Shown here piece after piece: positions 1 through 12,746 of a stretch of 64,000 bases of DNA. Location of the stretch: the NCBI GenBank assembly GCA_029531795.1, contig JAPEIS010000007.1, positions 868,001 through 932,000 of the forward strand. The letters are read 5' to 3'. Position numbers and translations under genes: made by a program. This DNA is from Sclerotinia nivalis. Lineage: Eukaryota > Ascomycota > Leotiomycetes > Helotiales > Sclerotiniaceae. How positions within the stretch are numbered: position 1 is the first letter of the stretch; each line of letters opens with the position of its first letter. The notes below the pieces were generated by a model that saw nothing but the letters and a program-made list of their open reading frames with translations, made no database searches and was not told the origin of the DNA.

Positions 1-314
1 CATTCTATGTAGCAAACGAAAGCATGAGCTCTTTCTCCTGTTAGAGCAAATACTCCTTCCCTTTGAGTGCTTTATTCATGATAGCTTGGCAACAAGCAAT
101 TCCCAAGTATGACGTACTAGAGCCATCAGGGTAAGAGTGAATGCGGTCTTAGCTTCATTTTGATGGCAAGAGAATAGAATATATAAACCTCAACTTGTCC
201 CTCGTCTTCTCGATTTCTTTCCCATCAACATTACAACTCACAACTCTACACTACACTACAACAATACAAACAACTTCAACTAAACCTTCAAATTAACACT
301 TCAAAACTTTCAAG
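1..314 (+). promoter_or_regulatory. Promoter and 5' leader of the grg1-like gene
   Basis: A TATA-like element (TATATAAA) lies at about 180-187, roughly 130 nt before the start codon. It is followed by a pyrimidine-rich stretch and then a CA/A-rich leader (about 230-310) free of ATG until the start at 315. This is the usual layout of a strongly transcribed fungal gene. Nothing else is recognisable in the first 170 bases. TATA position is seen; its use is inferred. Confidence 0.5.
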
Positions 315-664
315 ATGGAATCCGTCAAGGCAAGTCTTTTCCTGCTCATGATCCAACGATCTCTTCTCACTTTTCCCTACATCTTCTAACATTTTATCCT
401 ACAGAACGCCGCCAACTACGTCGCTGAGACTGTCCAAGGTGCCACTGCCACCACCTCCAAGGAGGCCAACAAGCAAGTCGCCAAGGACAGTGATGCCAGC
501 CTTTCCACCCGTGCCAACGCCGGTATCGATGCCATCAAGGACAAGGCTGATGAGTCTGGACACAACACCAAGGCTGATGTCCACAAGGGTATGTTCTATG
601 TTTCTCACCTTTACATCTCCATAATCACATACTAATTCTTATCACAGAGGCTGCCAAGCACTAA
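315..664 (+). CDS. grg1: Grg1/CCG-1 family glucose-repressible protein
   Basis: Small hydrophilic protein of 71 residues from three exons: 315-329, 405-588 and 648-664. The spliced product begins MESVKNAANYV, contains ATTSKEANKQVAKDS, and ends in ADVHKEAAKH, which matches the Neurospora grg-1/ccg-1 family known to be induced by glucose starvation, stress and the clock. Its biochemical role is unknown. The first intron appears to begin with GC (AAG|GCAAGT) and end in ACAG; no GT donor nearby keeps the frame. The second intron is GTATGT...CAG. A TATA box precedes it. The family match rests on recognisable N- and C-terminal motifs and family length. Confidence 0.9.
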
Positions 665-1332
665 ATTCCTCAATTCGATGGATCTCACAATCTGCATTCG
701 ATCATAATGACTTTGGCGTCTGGGATGGATGGGAGGTTCTCTGGGGAGGTGATGAGCCTGAAACTCATGTATTAGTGGTCTCAATACCCTCAGAACAATA
801 ACGATGCTTTTATGAATACTCGAAACAAATTTGTCTTCTATTCTGCGTTTGTGACTTGCATATTATGCATGTGTGAAAAACTTTCGATAGTCAGCACGAA
901 TTCTGATTTCATCCACATTGTGGCTAGTGGGACGATCGTGGGTCTGGCCATCAGATCAATAATCAAGGCCTGTCCAAATATGGGAATTTCCCAGTTTCCC
1001 ATCATCTTTCCATCTTTGTGGCGGGGTTTGTTTATGACGTCATTAGGAGAAGGGACAGCCCGCTCGTTCATGGCTGGACTTCAGTTACGGATTAAAGTCA
1101 AGCCGTGAGTGAAGTGGTCAAAGCTTCATTTCCAGCTGAAGCTTCCAAATTTTTGACAGACCAACAGTGGAAAGGGAAGTATGAGCTGTCAATTGGCTTC
1201 AACCATTTTTATCATATGATATTTACCTTCAGCGGTTTACCTCTACTCTATTTCCAATCTATTTCCTAAGTCTCCGCGATTCGATGAGTTGAATTCAAGC
1301 CTATTAATCCTCAGACCCCGTCTCCATTGACC
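665..1332. other. Intergenic spacer, no gene supported
   Basis: 3' region of the grg1-like gene and promoter of the sterol-isomerase-like gene. It contains overlapping short ORFs on both strands (for example a 98-codon ORF at 812-1108) without recognisable motifs; I take them as chance. Confidence 0.5.
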
Positions 1333-2168
<836 letters not shown>

Positions 2169-4384
2169 GGTCAAAAGGGGTCGAGGAGTATCCGAAGAGA
2201 AGACCGGGGGTGAGGTGAAATGGATAAGAGATATATTTTCATGATATCCAGATTTTTAATGTTATTATCTCATATTGTATTTATAAATATATGATATAGA
2301 ATTTAGATATAAAGTAGGTATATATATTTACCCCCCTCCAAGTTCCTATATTCTCTTTTCTACGCGACGTCTACCAAATCTGTCGGATTTCCATTATGTT
2401 GAAGCTCTTGCGTAGGTAAAAAGATATTCAATACCTCTGCTCTTTTACTATGGTTACTAGTGCTTGATATTCTTTCTCTCCATGTTATTTTCCTAGCTCT
2501 TTGTCTTCGTCAGAGTAAGAGTCAATGCAATGCATATTCTCATTCAGCAATCATTTAATTACTGTTAGATTTTTCAAATGCGATGGATGTATTATCATAT
2601 GATATGATGAGTGTGATGTGATACAATAGGGGTGATTCTAGCTTGAAGAGCTTGAAGAGCTTAATGAGCCCTTAGGTATCATGTTGTTTGATTTTGCAAT
2701 CAATGCATATTCTTTCCTTTGAAATGATGATGGGGATAGGAATAGGGATTTTTATTGAAATAGAAATTTGAAGCGTGTTTGGAGAGATAGGAGGGAGATG
2801 GGAGTTTTTTTTTGGATTTCTTGAAAGTTAAGTGGGGAGGAGTTTTGGTTCTTTTATTTGAAGTTTTGGTATTGATGTGTGTGTTTGGAGGGAGATGGGA
2901 GGGTTAGAAGTTGTTTTTGGATTTTGTTGAAATGCAACCGGGCGGGAGTGTTCAATTTCTGGTTGCCCTTTGCTCGCTCATACTGGGTGATGTTGTATAC
3001 CGACTAGGTAGTTTCATACATTCACATAGTACTCACTCAAACCTTCACGGAATTTACCTCAAGAGACATAGAAGTGGGCAATATCTGTTTCTTTTACTGA
3101 ACACCACTCACCGGAACATCTAGTGCCATGAATAGCAAACCGACCTGTCGATCTATTCCTTGGCACTTCACACAAGAGAGAGAAAGGTCTAATAAACCGT
3201 ATTTTGTGATTTGCGCGAGGGCAATCGTCTCTATCATCGTCAAAACCATCTGTGTGTATGGTACTTGTAAAGCATTATAAAGTATTAATATCAAATGGTT
3301 TAGATTGTTTCTTGAGCAGAATAACGGCGAGAGCCTGTCTGTCCCATTGAGAATGCCCTTCATATTCTTTGGCGGATTTCATAACCACCACACTGCGTAC
3401 GTGCGTACACTTCTTGTGCTAAGTCAAACCTTTTCCTTGCCGGAAAGTTTTAGTCGTCCCTAGTCTCTTCCTATGACTTTGACTGAATCCACCCAGTAGC
3501 AGTCGAAGCTAGCAAGCATCAAAAAATCTATTTGAATAATCTATTTATAAATCATCGCCGACCTGCTCCGGGGATTCTTTCAGTCAAGCAAGCCACAAAT
3601 TCACAGACCGCCTAAGTTCACGTGATCACATGATAACCTGTTTTCAATTTGTGGCTTAGCTCGTCCCCACCGATGATGTTCCAGCTCTTCAAGGGTCATA
3701 ATGCTCCAATAATGACGTCAGAAAGTCTCGACCAAGCCTCCCAAGCATTTTCGGGAACCGAAAAGAACCCATTGTGTTAGAATGGTTTCTAAGAATATTC
3801 TAATGACTGAAATAACGAATGAAAGAAGAGGGCCAAGGCTTAATGTGGAATACTTTGAACATCACTTCTTGAACATTGATGTTCTCATATTCTGTTTCGA
3901 GAAAAGATGATCGTGAATTGGTGCTTTCGTCCGAGACCTCTACCGCGGTATATGGCACTGCCGTGTGAATAAAAGAAACATCTCTGGATCCGGTTCTAGA
4001 GTATCTCGAAAGGACCTACCGCAAGCCCATCGACGCCGTTAACATTCTAGAGATCGAGAACAGCCACAAAGCTCCAAGGACCGAAAGTTGAACAGGAACA
4101 AAGAAACGAATGCATATGAGGGCAGAGGAAACAAAGAAAACTTAGACGAAAACCAGTTATTATTATAGTATTTGATACCACTGACGAATGGTTCGTTTAC
4201 AACTTGTGATCTGCTTGCTAAGTTTGACGACATCATTACATGCAGATCTTACTATCTTAATATAGTCATCGCCTCACCCCGTATTTTATATCCTTATTCC
4301 CTTCAACTTCTTCTTGATTCCATCCACTATCAATTTTTTACCCCTCATATATCAAAACAGAAATATACATTGAGATAGTTCATC
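2169..4384. other. Long AT-rich intergenic region, no gene supported
   Basis: About 2.2 kb. It holds AT-rich and GA-rich low-complexity stretches (2,230-2,330; 2,740-2,900) and small unrelated ORFs on both strands (2911-3123 plus, 3094-3363 minus, 4039-4236 minus, 4172-4378 plus) with no recognisable motif. A CACGTG element sits near 3619. The last few hundred bases should hold the promoter of the membrane-protein gene at 4385. Confidence 0.5.
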
Positions 4385-5383
4385 ATGAGAGGTGGTGGTG
4401 TAGCACTCAAAGCCCTTCAATGGTTCCTCCGCGGTGTGGAATTCTGCTGCGCAACCATTATTCTTGGAATCTTTGCCTATTTCCTCGCCAAACTCTCTAC
4501 CAATAACCTTCCCATCTCCGATCACATCAAAGCCGTCGAAGGTATTTCTGGTGCTGGATTTATCTATACAGCTGTTGGACTTGCTCTCCTTTGCTGTCTC
4601 GCCGGTTTCGTATTCTTTTCCATCATCGCTATTATCCTCGATTTCTGCTTCACCGGCGCATTTATATATGTAGCTTGGGCTACTCGAGGTGGTAGATCAT
4701 GTACTGGATCGGTGGTTACACCTTTGGGAAATGGAATTGTCGAGACGAATGATAGGACTTCTGGTGTGGGAGCTGGAAGAAACACAAGTCTGCCTAGTCT
4801 GCGTGACAGTTGCAGATTGAACACTGCTTGTTTTGCTGTTGCAATCGTTGCTGCGTAAGTTTATCTTTCTTTTTCTCGTTATATTGAGTGCAGAAAAGAT
4901 AGAGAAACTGAAACTAACATTAAAAACAGTGTATTCTTCTTCATTTCACTCTTCGTCGAATTAGCCCTCATCAAACACCACAGGAAAGAAAAAGCATTCG
5001 GCCCCTCCCCCAACAATGGCTACACAGCTGGTCGATCCCGCCGTAAGTTCTGGCAACGTCAACCAGCTCGCGATGGTGAATACATGGCTGGAGGAATAGC
5101 TTCAGAAAAGCCCGACGCATTACCCGCCCATACTAGTCCTAGCGATGTGAGAAACTCATATGCAACGGATACGACAATGATGGGACGATCTCATGAAGGA
5201 TACGGTGCGCAAACGGGATATGGACATAGTCCCGTATCTCCCGTTACAGCTACGCATGGTCAACATGTTAATGGAGTTGATTATCGAACGAATTCTCCGT
5301 ATGCGGTGCCGAATGCAGCAGAGATGCCCGCTGATGGGTATAGAGGGGCTCATCAGTATCGAACTGGAAATGGTAATTTTTAA
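4385..5383 (+). CDS. MARVEL-like four-helix membrane protein
   Basis: Exons 4385-4854 and 4930-5383 are separated by a 75-nt GTAAGT...ACAG intron and encode 307 residues. Four hydrophobic segments are visible: around residues 12-35, 57-77, 78-98 and 148-172. After the last helix the chain turns basic (KHHRKEKAF, RSRRKFWQRQ) and then becomes a disordered Gly/Ser/Thr/Tyr-rich tail to the end. This layout is that of fungal MARVEL-domain proteins thought to organise plasma-membrane or vesicle domains. The assignment rests on topology and overall look, not on a diagnostic motif, so a different tetraspanning family is possible. Confidence 0.65.
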
Positions 5384-6957
5384 GTATCATTTTAGGAGTT
5401 ATGATTGAAATTTAAGAAATGGGGAATGGAAATGGATCAGGCAAAGACCTACCTACACAGCTTATCGCAACTTGGCTGGTTATGTTTCTCCGGAGTTGTC
5501 AAACTGTACCTGTACATATATTTGTAATGATACCATGATAGATTTCAATGCGTAATGATGTTATTTCTCGTTCACAATATTGGCTTTACATGTGCGTGTG
5601 TAACTGTAATCTACCTCCTTCACTCCTCGCTTGTGATTTCTCGTTGCATACCTAGGTATCTGCAGTTGTGTTACTGTAAATACGTATCTGCAAATATACC
5701 CCCGATAAGACAACTTTTGAATATCCACCACATTAATGATTCGATAGTATGAATTCTACTTCATCATGCGCGTAAGTGGAATATGGAGAGATCTTGAGAT
5801 CTGGGGATTGGGAGATTCTAGACGGAGATATAGATAGATAGATAGATAGATGGTGCTAGGGGGCGGGAATTGGAAATTGATGGGTAGGTATGGGATGTAG
5901 TCTGATGCTTGTGGTGTTTTGCATGGAATACGGGTATGTGGTAGGTGGTAGGTAAGGTGGGTGTTAGCTGTAGAAATTGGGATGGAGAATGGAGATTGGA
6001 GAATGGGATTTATTTTGAGAAGACGTATTTCGTCCCCTGAATTTATCTGGGTTATAAAGATGTCGGAGGTATTCTCATATGGGAATATATAGAATGAGAA
6101 TGTCATATCTTTCCTATACTTGATTAATGGATTTGTTAGTCTTGTCTGATATGTGAGTTGTGTTTTTTATTGTTGAATTCTAAATTAAATTATAAATTTA
6201 TATATCAGATTATCATTATTATCCTCATCCGGAATACATCAGATGAAAGTTTAATCATCAGTACAGAGCAATACATCTATTCTCATTCATTCTACACATC
6301 TAATATTACAAAATATCAAAATACCATCATTAATGAACATTATATCTAATAGTTTCCTATCCGCATGTAGATTCATGTCACAACACTGTACCTTTCCCTT
6401 CGATTTGTCTCGGAGTTACTGTGATCATAAGTATAGCCAGATCGTATCGCTGAAGCTATGCTCATTTGTTATACACCAGACCTAATTCCTATCTCCTACC
6501 ATGGCCTCAACTATAGATAAGTTAGTATGGAGATTTCGTGAAGTAGAAATAATCCGACACTCAAGCGGTATTAAACGTAAAAGATAATATTCTATACGTA
6601 CGCCATACCTCACCTCATTAGACTTCAGAGGGAGGTACATAGTTTGCTTTCTTCGCATGGCCATTCAATTTTGTGCTCATTTCTGGGGGTATTTTTGTCT
6701 TTTGGTCTTGCTGGGAGCGGGTCTGTTGGTTATAGTAGATGATGAGTGAGTGAGTGAATAGATGAATGGTATAAGATGAAAGAAAGTCAGTTGTCTGTAT
6801 GTTGTATGTTTACTTTATTATCTTAGCATCATATATCCAGCCCTCCATTCACCTCATTTCCAATCAGATCATATCCCATCCCATCATACCCTCTCCTCAC
6901 CACATAGCCTCACCACACCATATTACTTCTCTAACACTCCTCCCACACTCCATAACC
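5384..6957. other. Intergenic region with a short GATA microsatellite
   Basis: About 1.6 kb with no supported gene. A (GATA)n run lies at about 5830-5851. The remainder is AT-rich; the minus-strand ORF 5756-6106 and others are low-complexity and lack recognisable features. Confidence 0.5.
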
Positions 6958-7203
6958 ATGCCCAAAACCCCACAAAACCTCTCCGAAAAAACGATTTCCG
7001 CCAAAGACAAGGTACTACCCGCCATAAGAGATAGCTAGAGATACCCAGAAAGCTTGAAAAAGAAGATGACTTCAGCAAATAAAAGGGAAATTATCATGAA
7101 GATGAAGATTTTGAACGAAGGGATATATCCACTTAATGAGGAGATTAGGAAGGTTCGTAACATGAGAAAGAAGACCTCGACTGCGAAGATTGTTAGGAAG
7201 TAA
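6958..7203 (+). pseudogene. Small basic protein ORF interrupted by one in-frame TAG
   Basis: From the ATG at 6958 a single frame runs 82 codons to a TAA at 7201-7203, broken only by TAG at 7036-7038 (codon 27). Upstream the frame reads MPKTPQNLSEKTISAKDKV; downstream it reads RYPESLKKKMTSANKRE and ends KKTSTAKIVRK, both lysine-rich and protein-like. The frame is kept on both sides of the stop, so a nonsense mutation in a small gene, readthrough, a very short intron or a sequencing error are all possible. A 23-nt segment ending at the stop resembles GT...AG but is too short for a normal fungal intron. No family was recognised. Confidence 0.45.
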
Positions 7204-8471
7204 TGATAATAAGGAAGTTTATTAAAATCTGGAACGCGATGTTGAAGCCTGGGAAGGGTGGGATATGTATTAGTATCAGACGGCAGGTGGATAGAATGAT
7301 GGAAGGCAAGGGATAGGAGAGTGAGATGTTGCGGTATATGCAGAGATTTATATATGCTAGGCTTTAGTACAGATCCAAGTGATTGATTAATTTACATACA
7401 AATCATTGAAAGGTAAAATTGTAATCCTCCACTTCGTTCATACATGTACCTTCATTCCGGATAAACTGTAGATCATGTAAAGCTATTCCTTACCAAAAGA
7501 GTCGCAAGACTCGCGGCACTATATCATAATTCTTGAGATACGGATGGCTGTTATGTTATTGATTCTGTTGGTCTAGATAGCTTCAGCTCTCTTCCATACC
7601 GGCCAGATCTCATGAGACCAGCATTATCGCAATCCAAGTACAGGACTCAAGGATCAGCGAGGTCGACCTAGAGCTTTACGAGAGTAGTCGATGAAGAAAA
7701 ATGAGAGATAAAAAACCTACAACTATATATTAAGTTTGATCTGAGATAGAAGAGTGAGTGAACATTATCAAAAGACTTTCCATTTTCATTTATGCAAAAG
7801 GAGATCTTACAAACATCATATGATCAACGACACTTCAGAGTCATTAAACATATTCAAGAAAACACAGGTAAGTTCATTATTATTCTGATAACAAAGAAGC
7901 TAAATTCTACAGAAGACAGAGAAGCTATAAGGTCTCTAACCGAATAATCTGGTTAGCTAGTCGATGGGATATTAGATCATATTCAATAGAGTCATAAGTA
8001 CTATGTGCTAATAACAAATGTAGATTTGGGTAAGAACTTCAAATATATACAAATAATGTATGCTCAAGAAAGAATTTCGAATATTCACAGGAAGAAGTTC
8101 TAGCGATAGTATGTACGAGGTGTGTTAAAACCTCAAAACTAATATCCAATGGTTTAGCTAGTCTGAGATCTTCGGTTGCTGGTCTGGATTGTATAAATAT
8201 TTGGTTCAGAAAGGTTATGGTTTTATATTCAAAATAAACAAAAATAATTTTTCCAGGAAAAATCATGACATTTTGAACACATCTAGTCCGAACTGAACGG
8301 ACTGGATAATTATATATATATATATATTTTTTCGGACGGACTAGCTACTTGGAAATCTCACGGACTACTGAACACACTGCTCAAAACCAAAGCCCATTTC
8401 CAAGAAACAAAAGAAGGTGCGAGTACTAACAACCCAGCGAACCAACAAATCAATCCTCTTTCTAATCCCCC
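7204..8471. other. AT-rich spacer between the broken ORF and pectin lyase
   Basis: No gene supported. It includes the minus-strand ORF 8039-8266, which shows no recognisable domain, and an AT dinucleotide run at 8310-8327 inside a small hairpin (see separate entry). Confidence 0.5.
8283..8344. repeat. Short inverted repeat around a TA microsatellite
   Basis: Perfect 8-base arms CTAGTCCG (8283-8290) and CGGACTAG (8337-8344) flank a (TA)n run. A second copy of the CGGACT core lies just inside each arm. It sits about 130 nt beyond the stop codon of the pectin lyase gene, so it could be a hairpin in the 3' region or a remnant of a small element. Confidence 0.4.
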
Positions 8472-9782
8472 TTAAATCTTCCCAATTCCAGCATTAGCCA
8501 TTACATAAGCCGGGACAGCAGAAGCAGCAATCGCAGCAGGAACATTACCAGTTCCCTTAGATTTAAACGAGGCAAAGAAGTTAGTTTTGCCAGGAGCAGT
8601 AATTGCTCCTGAGCCAGCCGCTGCATTTGAGACGCAAGCACGACCCAGGGAAGCGGAACAGGATGACTCTGTTCCAGCCACGGCGTTGAAGATGGATCCT
8701 CCAGCTGTGGCAGATTCGGCTGTAATAGGGGTTTTGACGGATTTGAAGTAATTACCCTCCATCAAGACGGCACCGCCTGCATCGACATCGAAATCATGAC
8801 CGTCGATGCTCGTAAAGTAATTGTTCACGGCGTGCATGTAAATAGCACCGCTACCTCCAACTTTTGGTGCACGACCAGAGCAGTCGTGAACGTAGTTGTT
8901 CGAGAGAGTGATATAGTCTGCGGCACCTAGGAAGAGCATTGTCCAATAATGTTTATTGTTGCAAGATGAAGACCAAGAAGTTTTACCATCAAATTCATTG
9001 TTGGAAATAGTGACTCTGCCAGCGGCTTCAGATCCAGTGACGAGCATTTGTCGGCCGATGAGTGAAAATTTACAGTGGTCGATCCAGATCAAATCTGTGC
9101 CCACCTAGAAAAGCATTTAGCCTGTGAGACCTCTACATCTAAGATGTAAAGCTTACTAATGTAATAGCATCACCACCCCAAATCAATGAAGGGTTAAGGT
9201 TGGTAATATGAACATTTTGAATGATGACGTTGGAAACACCCTTTAGATTCAGTCCTCGACCAATAATAACACCGGCGCTGCCTACACCAACGATACTCTT
9301 GTTGCCCTTGACTAGAATTGGTGTGTTACCAGCATTGTCGTAGCTGACCGTAGTTTTTGGACTAGATCCACACCAGCCATTTGCGTTAATGGCATTTTGT
9401 CCACCAGATCCACATGTATTGCTGGTGGGTATGCATCCAGTCGCTGTTGTAGTTCCCATACTACCGCGGAAATCGAATGTTTTGGTAATAAGGATAACTC
9501 GTGGTGATGAGTCCGTAAGGTACGAGATCAATCTGAGAGTAAATTAGTTAAACATTTCTGTGTCATGTGCACATTTGAGATTACTGTGCAGTTGTAGTAG
9601 GCGTAACGGGAGCGGCATTTCCTCCACCCGTAACCTAGACGATCAAATTTAGTAATTGAGAAATAGGCAGTAGAGTGTAGACTTACCCCTTGAGCAGCAC
9701 CTGAAGCAGATCCTGTGTTGTTTGCTCCATGAGTCAAGGGAAAGAGCGCGGCAGCGAACCAGAAGAGGAGCGAATACATCAT
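8472..9782 (-). CDS. Secreted pectin lyase, polysaccharide lyase family 1
   Basis: Four exons on the minus strand (9782-9687, 9634-9585, 9532-9157, 9104-8472) keep frame across GTAAGT/GTAATC/GTAAGC donors and encode 384 residues, the normal size for fungal pectin lyases (EC 4.2.2.10), which cleave methylated pectin by beta-elimination. A signal peptide (MMYSLLFWFAAALFPLTHG) starts the protein. PL1 parallel beta-helix signatures are visible: IIGRGLNLKGVSNVIIQNVHI, then IWIDHCKFSLIGRQMLV with the conserved Asp, and SGRAPKVGG with the catalytic-type Arg. Pectate lyases of the same fold share much of this, but the GRAPKVGG and IGRQ forms favour pectin lyase. It suggests a plant-cell-wall-degrading lifestyle. 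A TATA-like element lies about 95 nt upstream of the ATG. Confidence 0.92.
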
Positions 9783-9875
9783 TGCAATGAAAGTGATGAT
9801 GTCGAAACTTGACCCAAGAATCTGAGGATGAATTACAATGGATTGTATTTTCGTTTTTCATAGCCGGATGGCATG

Positions 9876-9883
9876 CTTATATA
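9876..9883 (-). promoter_or_regulatory. TATA-like element of pectin lyase promoter
   Basis: Read on the minus strand the sequence is TATATAAG, about 94 nt before the pectin lyase start at 9782. Position and sequence fit a core promoter TATA box; function inferred. Confidence 0.5.
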
Positions 9884-10008
9884 CCTTGCTGGGGTTGCGG
9901 GAGGAGGGGTTTTTTTTAACAATGACTCTATGTATAAGGTTTCTGTGAATATATAAACGAAACACACCATCTGTTGAGTTATGGAAATGCTAAATTGTAT
10001 ATGAAACG

Positions 10009-10140
10009 AAACTATGTATGAGGTAAACTATATAAGGGAGGTTATGCAAGGTTAAGCTATTGGAATATCTTCGGGTTAAAATTCTTATATATACAACTTA
10101 ACCTCGCGTATGCAGTCTAGTCTCGTGTATACATAGTTTA
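10009..10140. repeat. Imperfect inverted repeat upstream of pectin lyase
   Basis: Left arm about 10009-10056 and right arm about 10097-10140. The reverse complement of the right arm shares AAACTATGTAT at its outer end and AGGTTAAG at its inner end with the left arm, with diverged bases between, around a loop of about 40 nt. It is AT-rich and lies 230-360 nt upstream of the pectin lyase start. A decayed miniature inverted-repeat element is one explanation; alignment was done by eye. Confidence 0.4.
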
Positions 10141-12746
10141 ACTTCGTGTATATAGTAATGGCTTGTATGTTTAGTTTAGTAAGCCTTATATAATATAGAT
10201 ACTGTATTTAATACTAGCGACCTCCACTAAGGTTGTGTTGTATCTTTGTGTTGTATCTTCCACCGCCCCGCATTGAGAATGATGAGATGGGGTTCTCTTC
10301 TCGTCCATTCTATTATCTCACCAAAGAAACTCACGATACCTGGTAGATATTAATCTTCACTACTCATATTCGGTATTTGAAAGTCAGACCCGTCTATGCT
10401 GAATGCTAATGAATTAGAGTTTTGATAAACAAAGAGCCTATATTTTAACTGTGTTCAACATCACAATCGCCCCTGTAAGAACGGCCCTTAATTTTTCACC
10501 CATGGGGCCTGAAGCGACATATTGAAGACTTTCATCACCGGTGACATATACCTGCATGCCACCAGCGCTAGCTTCAACAGATTAAGAACCCAATCGAGAG
10601 TGCCAAAATTTGTGTCAAAATGTCGGTTCAGTACTATGTGGGAGGGGGAAAATTTCTCCTACAATGGAAAACTCCAAATTCCCACCACGACCCTCATAGG
10701 ATCAGTATGTAGACTGGATGAAGGAAAAAAGCTTGCGCACCAATGAATGATATAGGCATTGAATTTGGAAATGAAAGAACCCCAAGTAAATGTCATATTA
10801 GGTACAGATATATTGCCTAAATTGAATTTCAACGAGCAGACATACATTCATAAAAATCACCTGACTTCTTGTGAAGAAAAACAACATATCTATGTGGTTG
10901 ATGTATCACCGTCACATCTAGAACAAATCAGGAAAGAGAACTCTAAAAATCCCATATTGACGAACAAGAGGACTGAGATAGTCGATGGAGGCAGCGTATA
11001 AACACTAAAATATGGATTTTCAACCAGAAACTATAATAGGTTCAATGTGATGTAATCCATAATATATCGCTTCCATGTATATTCCCAATATATGCAAGGT
11101 GGACATTCTCCGCTCGGTACCGACGGTACGGATACCACAGCTTAATGTATCACAGCATGTATTGGTATCTAACACCGTAGGGCTTGGCTTTTGAGTGGAG
11201 GAGGAATGATAAGCTGCCAAGATGGAACAATATCCATTTGTGTAAGATATTTACTCATCGTGACGTATAATGGCACGGCTATTGTTGGCACAATAACAAG
11301 AGTGTTCATAGTGATGAACTATCATCGCTATGGATTCTTTTCGAGTGCCACTCTTCCCCAAACTAATGGTTTGACACAAAAGATACATAGCACACCGAGG
11401 CTTGGGCTACAAATGCGAGGGTGTATAGCTGATAGACAGAGGACGAGAGTATGGTTGATATCGTCGTCAAGGGCCCTAATCCCTGATTACCTAGGTATTC
11501 AAGTCTTGAGGCCAAGCCTAGGTACGACTCTAAGCATGGGAGTATTGCGAGGTGATTCGCATGCAAAGTAAGGCTTTTCTTGGGAGATCATGTATCTCAA
11601 ACAATGATGTGAAATAGATATAACCTTGAAGGTAGAATAATGTTAAAAGGGTCTTCGAAGAGGGAAAGGGATATACATAATTGGTTAGCATATATTGCAG
11701 ATCGATTTGACAGTGGTCCAGATACCTAAGTATTTCGGATCTCCTGTCAAACCTCGCTGTTGTGCCCCATGTGACTACTTGAGTCTCGCATAATGGAAGT
11801 GTGATGATTGAAGTTTATAAAGCTGGGAGCGTCCGAAATGAAATGCAGAGAAACCAGCCACTGTAGAAGATTCCACGTGCCGACGTGACGGAACACATTG
11901 GCACTGATGATTTAAGCCTGTTTTTAAGCCTAATCGGATCACTGTCTTTCCATTTTCAGGGTTCAGCACCCTATATGACATATCCATTCTCCAAGGTTGT
12001 TTAGGGTAAGCAGGTTTCCGATCAAGAGCTTAGATCGGAATTTGTATTGTTTTCATCATCTTCCTATTTTTAAAGCTCGGTTAAAAGCTTAATACTTACT
12101 GGAAGTCTACCGACCGATACCGGCCAAGTGTTTCATTCTTTCTCCATGCCACGTGACCAGGCTTGTGAAGTCAAACCTCAATCCATTCATTCTCATTGTG
12201 ATCTAGAGCTTCTCGATCAATGAGCAAGTTATTCAACATCGCTATAATTTCTTACTTTTTACCCTAAGAAGACCTTACTTTTAGAAGATCTCATATCATC
12301 GACTTCAATATCTTCATTTATAATAACCCTATTAGATCTACTTCCACAGGTGTTCGAGATCTAACATTTCACCTCGGCAAATATGTGAATACGTATGCAT
12401 TCATTCGACAACCGTTAAGATTATCTGGGTGTGCTGGCATGCGGAAATTCTTGAACTACAAATCTCCATGTCGATATACGTATGATATTTCTTGTGTTGA
12501 TGAATCGTTGTACTGCTTAATGTAAATTCTATTCACGAGAAGCATTGATCTTGCTACTTAGACGCTATATAAACACATTACTGTATGCGTTAGCCATTCA
12601 CGGTAGTCTTTTGCATCCCCGCCCCGGGCCACAATTTTTGTTACTACCATTGTGTAGAGCTTGAACAGTAAGATCACCTGTAAACTCACATTTCCATACC
12701 AGTGTACAGTCTGAATACTCACCAAACCCAATTAACAGATCAAAAA
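10141..12746. other. Gene-poor AT-rich region
   Basis: About 2.6 kb without a supported gene. Short ORFs on both strands (10522-10746, 10759-11001, 11191-11571 plus; 11020-11220, 11363-11566, 11775-11987 minus) show no recognisable motif and do not splice into an obvious product. They could be remains of a decayed gene or element. The last few hundred bases should carry the promoter of the hydrolase gene at 12747. Confidence 0.45.

Noticed and set aside
812..1108. 98-codon plus-strand ORF between grg1 and the EXPERA gene
   Set aside because: No recognised motif; an equally long antisense ORF is open in the same place.
10141..12746. Transposon remnant
   Set aside because: AT-rich and ORF-poor, but no transposase, integrase or reverse-transcriptase motif could be read, and no terminal repeats frame the region.
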